Assembly: GCA_020217165.1 (NCBI GenBank) | Contig: JAIWOE010000141.1 | Location: 1 to 9,746, forward strand | Length of the DNA: 9,746 bases | Direction of reading: 5' to 3' | Source of the DNA: Desulfovibrio sp. | GTDB taxonomy: Bacteria > Desulfobacterota > Desulfovibrionia > Desulfovibrionales > Desulfovibrionaceae | Part shown: piece by piece, positions 5,213 to 9,746 of the stretch | Position numbering within the stretch: position 1 is the first letter of the stretch | Layout: the number at the start of each line of letters is the position of its first letter | Program-made: the position numbers and the translations under genes | The notes under the pieces: model-generated | What the model saw: the letters and a program-made list of their open reading frames with translations, nothing else | The model's database searches: none | What the model was told of the DNA's origin: nothing

Positions 5213-8200
5213 ACCTGTGCGAGCCGTCCATCCGCCGCCCGGTGGCCACCACCCTGGTGATGGTGGGGCTGCTGCTCTTTGGCATCATGAGCTACCGGGT
5301 CTTGCCGGTGAGCGATCTGCCGGCCGTGGATTTTCCCACCATCTCCGTGTCCGCCAGCCTTCCCGGGGCAGACCCGGAAACCATGGCCAGCACCGTGGCC
5401 ACGCCCCTGGAGCGGCAGTTCGCCACCATCTCGGGCATCGACTCCATTTCTTCCACCAGCGCCCAGGGCAGCACGCGCATCACCCTGCAGTTCAACCTGG
5501 ATCGGGACATCGACGCCGCGGCCCAGGACGTGCAATCCGCCATCGCCAAGGCCCAGCGCCAGTTGCCCGACGACATGCCCTCGCCGCCATCCTATCAGAA
5601 GGTGAACCCGGCGGATCAGCCGGTTTTTTATATTTCCCTGGCCTCGGACACCCTGCCCATGTCCCAGGTGGATGAGTATGCGGACACCATGATTGCCCAG
5701 CGGCTCTCCATGCTGCCTGGGGTGGCCCAGGTTGCCATCTACGGATCCAAAAAATACGCCGTGCGCGTGCAGCTGGACCCCAAGGCCCTGGCTTCCCGCG
5801 AGGTGGGCATTGACGAGGTGGGCCAGGCCATCGGAAACGCCAACGTCAACCTGCCCACGGGCACCCTGTATGGCGCCCACCGGGCCATGAACGTCCAGGC
5901 TTCGGGCCAGCTGCTCAATGCCCCGGCCTACCGGCCCCTCATCGTGGCCTGGCGTGGTGGCGCGCCAGTGCGGCTGCAGGACCTGGGCGAGGTGATCGAC
6001 TCCATTGAGAACGACAAGGCCATCACCTGGCGGGCGGGGCAGCCGTCCATCGTCCTGGCCGTGCAGCGCCAGCCCGGGGCCAACACCATTGATGTGGTGG
6101 ATGGCATCAAGTCCCTGCTGCCGCAGTTCGAGTCCCAGATGCCCGCGGCCATTTCCATGGAAGTGCTCTATGACCGTTCGGAGCCCATCCGAGAGTCGGT
6201 GGAGGATGTCAAGTTCACCCTGGTGCTCACGGTGTGCCTGGTGGTGATGGTGATTTTCCTGTTCCTGCGCAATGTGCGGGCCACGGTCATCCCCAGCCTG
6301 GCCCTGCCCATGTCCATCGTGGCCACCTTTGCCGTCATGTATTTGATGGGCTTTTCCGTGGATAACCTTTCCCTCATGGCCCTGACCCTGGCCGTGGGGT
6401 TTGTGGTGGATGACGCCATCGTCATGCTGGAGAATATCGTCCGCCACGTGGAGATGGGAAAAACGCCCCTGCAGGCTGCCCTGGACGGCTCCAGGGAAAT
6501 CAGCTTCACCATCATCTCCATGACCATTTCCCTGGCGGCGGTGTTCATCCCGGTGCTGTTCATGGGCGGCATCGTGGGTCGGCTGTTCCATGAGTTCTCG
6601 GTGGTCATCGCCGCGGCCATCCTGTTGTCGGGTTTTGTGTCCCTCACCCTCACGCCCATGCTCTGCGCGCGGTTTCTCAAGCCGCATCATGAGCAGCGGC
6701 CCGGGGCGCTCATGCGGGCCTCGGAATCAATCTTTGATGGCCTGCAGGCGCTGTATCGCTGGACCCTGGACCTGAGCCTCAAGCTGCACCCGGTGACGTT
6801 CCTGGTCTCCCTGGCCGTGCTCTGGGGCACGGCGCACATGTTCCAGACCATGCCAAAAGGGTTTTTGCCCAGCCAGGACACCGGGCAAATTCAGGGCTTT
6901 ACCGAGGGCGACCAGGGCGTGAGCTTCGAGAGGATGGTGCAGCACCAGCAGACCCTGCACGAGGTGCTCAAGGCCGATCCGGCCATCCGGACCTTCATGT
7001 CCAGCGTGGGGGCGGGGGGGCCCAACGTCACCGGCAATGCAGGGCGGTTCATGATCCGTCTGAAGGACCACGGCCAGCGCAACGAAACCGCGGACGAGGT
7101 GATTCGCCGGCTGCGACCCCAGTTGAATCGCGAGCCGGGCGTCCAGGCTTTTCTGGTGAACCCGCCGGCCATCAACATTGGCGGCCGCGCGGCCAAGGCG
7201 CTGTATCAATACACCTTGCAAAGCCCGGACACCGACGAACTCTATCGCGCGGCCCAGGAGATGGAAGCCCGGTTCAAGACCCTGCCCCAGATCCAGGACG
7301 TCTCCAGCGATCTGCAACTCAAGAACCCCCAGGCGCGGGTGGAAATTGACCGGGACAAGGCCTCGGCCCTGGGCGTGTCTGCCCGGCAGATCGAACTGGC
7401 CCTGCAGTCCGCCTATGGGACGCGGGAAGTGTCCACCATCTATGCCCCCAGCAACCAGTACAAGGTCATCATGGAGCTGCTGCCCCAGTACCGGCGGGAC
7501 ATGGACGCCCTCTCCCTGCTGTACGTGCGCACGGCCGAGGGAGCATTGGCCCGGCTGGATACCCTGGCCCGCATCAGCGCCGGGGTGGGACCCATGCTGG
7601 TGAACCACACCGGCCAGCTGGCCTCGGTGACCATCGCCTTCAACGCCCGGCCCGGCGTTTCCCTGGGGGAGGCCGTGCAGGCCGTGGAGGCCGCAGCCCG
7701 CGACCTGCTGCCGGCCACGGTGCACGCCAGCTTCCAGGGCACGGCCCAGGCCTTCCAGGATTCCCTCAAGGATATGGGCCTGCTGTTGTTCATGGCCGTG
7801 GTGGTCATTTATCTGATTCTGGGGGTGCTGTATGAATCCTTCATCCACCCCCTGACCATCCTCTCGGGCCTGCCCTCGGCCGGCTTCGGCGCCCTGGTGA
7901 CCCTGTGGCTGTATGGGTTCGATCTGAACCTGTACGGCTTTGTGGGCATCATCATGCTCATTGGCATCGTCAAGAAAAACGCCATCATGATGATCGACTT
8001 CGCCCTGGAGGCCCAGCGCGATCAGGGCCTGAGCCCGCGGGAGGCCATCCGCCAGGGCTGCCTGGTGCGCTTCCGGCCCATCATGATGACCACCATGGCC
8101 GCCATCATGGGCGCCATGCCCATCGCCGTGGGCTACGGCGCCGGCGGCGATGCCCGCCAGCCCCTAGGCCTGTGCGTGGTGGGGGGGCTGGTCACGTCCC

Positions 8201-8298
8201 AGCTGCTCACCCTGTACATTACCCCGGTCTATTACATGTACTTCGACAAGCTGCAGCGCCTGGTGTTCCGCACCAGGCCGCGTCCGGCCATGGCATAG
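5209..8298 (+). CDS. RND (HAE1) multidrug efflux transporter, MdtB/MdtC-like
   Basis: This 1029-residue proton-driven inner-membrane pump is full length for the family. It opens with PSIRRPVATTLVMVGLLLFG, the first membrane helix, then the large periplasmic porter domain (LPVSDLPAVDFP, SLPGADPETMASTVATPLE). A block of membrane helices at about 335-490 contains GFVVDDAIVMLENI, giving the proton-relay pair Asp401 and Asp402, and VSLTLTPMLCARFL. The second half repeats this plan, with GIVKKNAIMMIDFA giving the relay lysine at Lys923. The expected charged relay residues are thus all present, so it should be active. Sequence style (ETMASTVATPLE, FTIISMTISLAAVFIPVLFMGGIVGRLF) is closer to MdtB/MdtC than to AcrB. 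MdtB and MdtC work as a heteromer in E. coli; here only one pump gene is present, so it probably forms a homotrimer. GGGAGG with 6-nt spacing precedes the ATG. The stop TAG (8296-8298) falls at the junction of a 22-bp tandem duplication. Confidence 0.97.
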   Translation: MNLCEPSIRRPVATTLVMVGLLLFGIMSYRVLPVSDLPAVDFPTISVSASLPGADPETMASTVATPLERQFATISGIDSISSTSAQGSTRITLQFNLDRDIDAAAQDVQSAIAKAQRQLPDDMPSPPSYQKVNPADQPVFYISLASDTLPMSQVDEYADTMIAQRLSMLPGVAQVAIYGSKKYAVRVQLDPKALASREVGIDEVGQAIGNANVNLPTGTLYGAHRAMNVQASGQLLNAPAYRPLIVAWRGGAPVRLQDLGEVIDSIENDKAITWRAGQPSIVLAVQRQPGANTIDVVDGIKSLLPQFESQMPAAISMEVLYDRSEPIRESVEDVKFTLVLTVCLVVMVIFLFLRNVRATVIPSLALPMSIVATFAVMYLMGFSVDNLSLMALTLAVGFVVDDAIVMLENIVRHVEMGKTPLQAALDGSREISFTIISMTISLAAVFIPVLFMGGIVGRLFHEFSVVIAAAILLSGFVSLTLTPMLCARFLKPHHEQRPGALMRASESIFDGLQALYRWTLDLSLKLHPVTFLVSLAVLWGTAHMFQTMPKGFLPSQDTGQIQGFTEGDQGVSFERMVQHQQTLHEVLKADPAIRTFMSSVGAGGPNVTGNAGRFMIRLKDHGQRNETADEVIRRLRPQLNREPGVQAFLVNPPAINIGGRAAKALYQYTLQSPDTDELYRAAQEMEARFKTLPQIQDVSSDLQLKNPQARVEIDRDKASALGVSARQIELALQSAYGTREVSTIYAPSNQYKVIMELLPQYRRDMDALSLLYVRTAEGALARLDTLARISAGVGPMLVNHTGQLASVTIAFNARPGVSLGEAVQAVEAAARDLLPATVHASFQGTAQAFQDSLKDMGLLLFMAVVVIYLILGVLYESFIHPLTILSGLPSAGFGALVTLWLYGFDLNLYGFVGIIMLIGIVKKNAIMMIDFALEAQRDQGLSPREAIRQGCLVRFRPIMMTTMAAIMGAMPIAVGYGAGGDARQPLGLCVVGGLVTSQLLTLYITPVYYMYFDKLQRLVFRTRPRPAMA

Positions 8299-8318
8299 GC
8301 CGCGTCCGGCCATTGTAT
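8275..8318. repeat. 22-bp tandem duplication across the RND stop codon
   Basis: Two adjacent 22-bp units, 8275-8296 and 8297-8318, match at 20 of 22 positions. Both begin AGGCCGCGTCCGGCCAT; they differ at two bases near the end. Unit 1 encodes the last residues of the pump (RPRPAMA). The stop codon TAG at 8296-8298 spans the junction, so unit 2 is untranslated. Confidence 0.85.
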
Positions 8319-8321
8319 AGT

Positions 8322-8383
8322 CCGCAGGTGGCTGCGGCGGCATGATGCGGGGGGCATGCCGCCGTGCGGCTACTTGCACCGCA
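8322..8383. other. Chain of hairpins between convergent genes, possible terminator region
   Basis: Three inverted repeats follow each other. CCGCAG/CTGCGG lies at 8322-8327 and 8332-8337 with a 4-nt loop. A perfect 10-bp stem joins 8335-8344 to 8355-8364 with a 10-nt loop. TGCGG/CCGCA lies at 8365-8369 and 8379-8383. The first two share bases 8335-8337 and so compete. The RND gene ends to the left and the leftward small gene ends at 8370, so both transcripts would end here. No T-run follows on either strand, so termination by this region is only inferred. Confidence 0.5.
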
Positions 8384-8615
8384 GGTTGTATTGCAACGCC
8401 CACAACGGGCCTTCGTGATCATCCACATATATTTTGGCGTAGCCGCAGGAGGTGGTGCTTTCCACATACGCGGCCTGGCCGTGCTTGAGGGTGCCGGTCT
8501 GCCTGGCGTTCCATAATCTGTGGAACGCCGCGTCGTTTCCATCCGCCAAACTGATGACGAGCTGCTTGAAGGCCTCCTCGCTGGTTGCCGTCAGGATCGG
8601 ATCCCCCTGCAACAT
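8370..8615 (-). CDS. Small protein of unknown function, 81 residues
   Basis: I do not recognise this protein. From the ATG at 8613-8615 it has 81 residues: a mixed helical first half (TSEEAFKQLVISLADGNDAA) and a beta-like second half (GTLKHGQAAYVEST, GYAKIYVDDHEGPLWALQY). It has two cysteines, one in TTSCGYAKIY and one three residues from the end. The second half vaguely resembles small SH3-like barrels, which is only an impression. There is no signal peptide or membrane helix, so it is probably cytoplasmic. The start is uncertain: no clear ribosome binding site precedes the ATG, and the same frame is open back to a TTG at 8666, which would overlap the stop of the HD gene by 8 bp and give 98 residues. 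Either way it follows the HD gene closely on the same strand and is likely cotranscribed with it. Confidence 0.6.
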   Translation of the reverse strand: MLQGDPILTATSEEAFKQLVISLADGNDAAFHRLWNARQTGTLKHGQAAYVESTTSCGYAKIYVDDHEGPLWALQYNLRCK

Positions 8616-8658
8616 GCACCGGCTGCGTTGTGAAGATGGAGGCGTGGGGAGGGGAGCG

Positions 8659-9738
8659 CTAATCAAAATCCGCCAGCAGGGCGCCGATGTGCAGGTCCCG
8701 CCCCAGGGTCAGGTTCTGGTAGCGGCTGCGCATGCGCCAGAGGCCTTCCTGCAGTTGCTCGGAGGAGATGCCGTTGCGCAGGGCGGTGTAGGCCTCGATG
8801 TAGGCGGCCAGGGTATCGCAGACCTTGAGGAGCTGGCCGTCCTTGGGGTCGAAGCGGTCTTCGTTGCAGTGGGCAAAGAGGGTCTCCTCGCTCACGGCTT
8901 CGCGGCGGCCCGTGGCCTGATTCAGGATGCAGGGGACAAACTCCCCGCCCACGTCCAGCCCCAGGTGGAAGCGCAAGTCCGCCACCAGCTCGGGATGGTT
9001 GCTGCGCTCCAGGGGCAGGAGCACCCGGCGCTGCAGCTCCTTTTTCTCATATTCCTGAATGAGTTCGGAGATGTGTTGCACGGACTTCTTGACCGGGGAA
9101 ATGATGTCCCGGGTGAGCAGCTCAGGCAGGTCATGGAACAGGCCGGAGAAGAAATTGTTCACCCGCCGGGCCCCGCAGGCGTCCACGGCCAGGGAAAAGC
9201 AATAGCCGTAGCAAGCCACGATGTACATGTGGCCCAGGACGGAGGTTTCCGGCACCCGCGGCGTCTGGGACCAGCGTTTCTGAAAGCGCAGCTGCCCGCA
9301 CAGGTGCAGAAACCGTCCCAGGGGGGAGGTGCGGCCGGCCAGGAGCTGATCCACGCCGGGGATGTCCAGCAGGGCGGTGAGGCCGTCCTGGAAGGAAGCC
9401 TCGATCTCCTGCAGCTCATCGTCGTCGGGGGAATCCCAGTTGCTGGCGTACAGGTGGGCCGCAGCCAGGATGCGGCGGGCGGGGTCCTGCTCCACGGCCG
9501 GGCCCTGCAGGAGCAGATAGGTCCGCAGCCGCTGCCAGAACTCCTGCCCCAGGGGCACCACCCGCGGCTCCAGCTGTTCCAGGACCCATTCCGTCAGCAG
9601 GTGATAATGGTCCGGATTTGCCTTGATCTGATAGAAAATCGGGGGCTTGATGTCCGTGATCACCAGGCGGTAAAAATAGTCGAACAGCCCGCCTTCCACG
9701 ATGCGCTGGCCCAGGTCTAGGGCCTCCTGCCGGGACAT
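8659..9738 (-). CDS. HD-domain phosphohydrolase with a YfbR-type active site
   Basis: This protein of at least 359 residues has an N-terminal part of about 150 residues that I do not recognise, then an HD domain. The domain shows RW (155-156), PETSVLGH with His170, FHDLPELLTRD with His202, Asp203, Glu206 and Asp211, then KVCDTLAAYIEA with Asp308. This is the metal-binding H...HD...D set. It also fits the 5'-deoxynucleotidase YfbR, whose key residues as I recall are Arg18, Trp19, His33, His68, Asp69, Glu72, Asp77 and Asp137. The Arg-to-first-His distance is 15 in both, and HDxxExxxxD is identical in spacing. The last aspartate is about 37 residues further away than in YfbR, so there is an insertion. 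Hydrolysis of a nucleotide or similar phosphoester is therefore likely; the substrate is not proven. The ATG at 9736-9738 is 8 bp from the window edge, the frame stays open to the edge and no ribosome binding site is visible, so the true start may lie outside. Confidence 0.85.
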   Translation of the reverse strand: MSRQEALDLGQRIVEGGLFDYFYRLVITDIKPPIFYQIKANPDHYHLLTEWVLEQLEPRVVPLGQEFWQRLRTYLLLQGPAVEQDPARRILAAAHLYASNWDSPDDDELQEIEASFQDGLTALLDIPGVDQLLAGRTSPLGRFLHLCGQLRFQKRWSQTPRVPETSVLGHMYIVACYGYCFSLAVDACGARRVNNFFSGLFHDLPELLTRDIISPVKKSVQHISELIQEYEKKELQRRVLLPLERSNHPELVADLRFHLGLDVGGEFVPCILNQATGRREAVSEETLFAHCNEDRFDPKDGQLLKVCDTLAAYIEAYTALRNGISSEQLQEGLWRMRSRYQNLTLGRDLHIGALLADFD

Positions 9739-9746
9739 GTTCGCCG

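Noticed and set aside
4531..6690. A 719-codon open frame on the minus strand opposite the adaptor and pump genes
   Set aside because: The translation is rich in His, Gly and Gln with no domain. It is the antisense shadow of the adaptor and pump genes in GC-rich DNA, both of which have clear family motifs.
6727..7848. A 373-codon minus-strand frame inside the pump gene
   Set aside because: It has the Gly/His/Gln-rich composition typical of the antisense frame of a GC-rich gene, with no start signal or domain.
8452..9720. A 422-codon plus-strand frame opposite the HD gene
   Set aside because: It has no recognisable motif, while the minus strand carries a complete HD active site. It is an antisense shadow.
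1..9746. Search for CRISPR arrays, tRNA or rRNA genes, transposases and attachment sites
   Set aside because: No regularly spaced repeats, cloverleaf-like segments, transposase motifs or element-bounding terminal repeats were seen on reading both strands.

Overview
The window is high-GC DNA (roughly two-thirds G+C by eye, strongly G/C-biased third codon positions) from a Gram-negative bacterium. It contains a sigma-54 activator, a flagellar-rod-type protein, a periplasmic adaptor with an RND pump, and signal-peptide proteins. The protein styles (a short FleQ-like activator, a solitary rod-type protein, and a secreted protein with a 'PLGARW' beta-rich module) remind me of Desulfovibrio-type sulfate reducers in the Desulfovibrionaceae. 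That placement is an impression from sequence style, not a search result.

Layout. (1) Positions 1-2210 are read leftward. A solitary FlgC/rod-like protein (1824-2210) is closed by a clear intrinsic terminator at 1762-1785. A sigma-54 activator of the FleQ/PspF style (585-1595) follows, with its own good sigma-70-type promoter. Next comes the N-terminal part of an exported protein that runs off the left edge (1-532). The activator and the rod-like gene suggest a small motility- or envelope-related regulatory locus. (2) Positions 2371-8298 are read rightward: an alpha/beta hydrolase (2371-3174), then a compact drug-efflux operon made of a CecR-like TetR repressor (3323-3982), an MdtA-like adaptor (3992-5212) and an MdtB/MdtC-like RND pump (5209-8298). 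The regulator and adaptor are 9 bp apart, and the adaptor and pump share an ATGA overlap. No outer-membrane channel gene is present. (3) Positions 8370-9738 are read leftward: an HD phosphohydrolase carrying a YfbR-type active-site set (8659-9738), followed by a small protein of unknown function (8370-8615).

How the genes work together. The TetR-type protein probably represses its own operon and responds to a pump substrate. The adaptor and pump would borrow a TolC-like channel encoded elsewhere. The sigma-54 activator has no sensory domain, so it would have to be controlled by its expression level or by a partner protein. A near-consensus sigma-54 promoter lies directly between it and the exported-protein gene downstream.

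I see no obvious new multi-gene system. The points most worth a second look are the YfbR-type active site inside a much larger HD protein, the altered GAFTGA loop (GAFTHA) in the activator, the perfect palindrome inside the activator's promoter, the candidate sigma-54 promoter almost abutting a start codon, and a 22-bp tandem duplication exactly at the stop codon of the RND pump. No stretch longer than about 230 bp lacks a gene.
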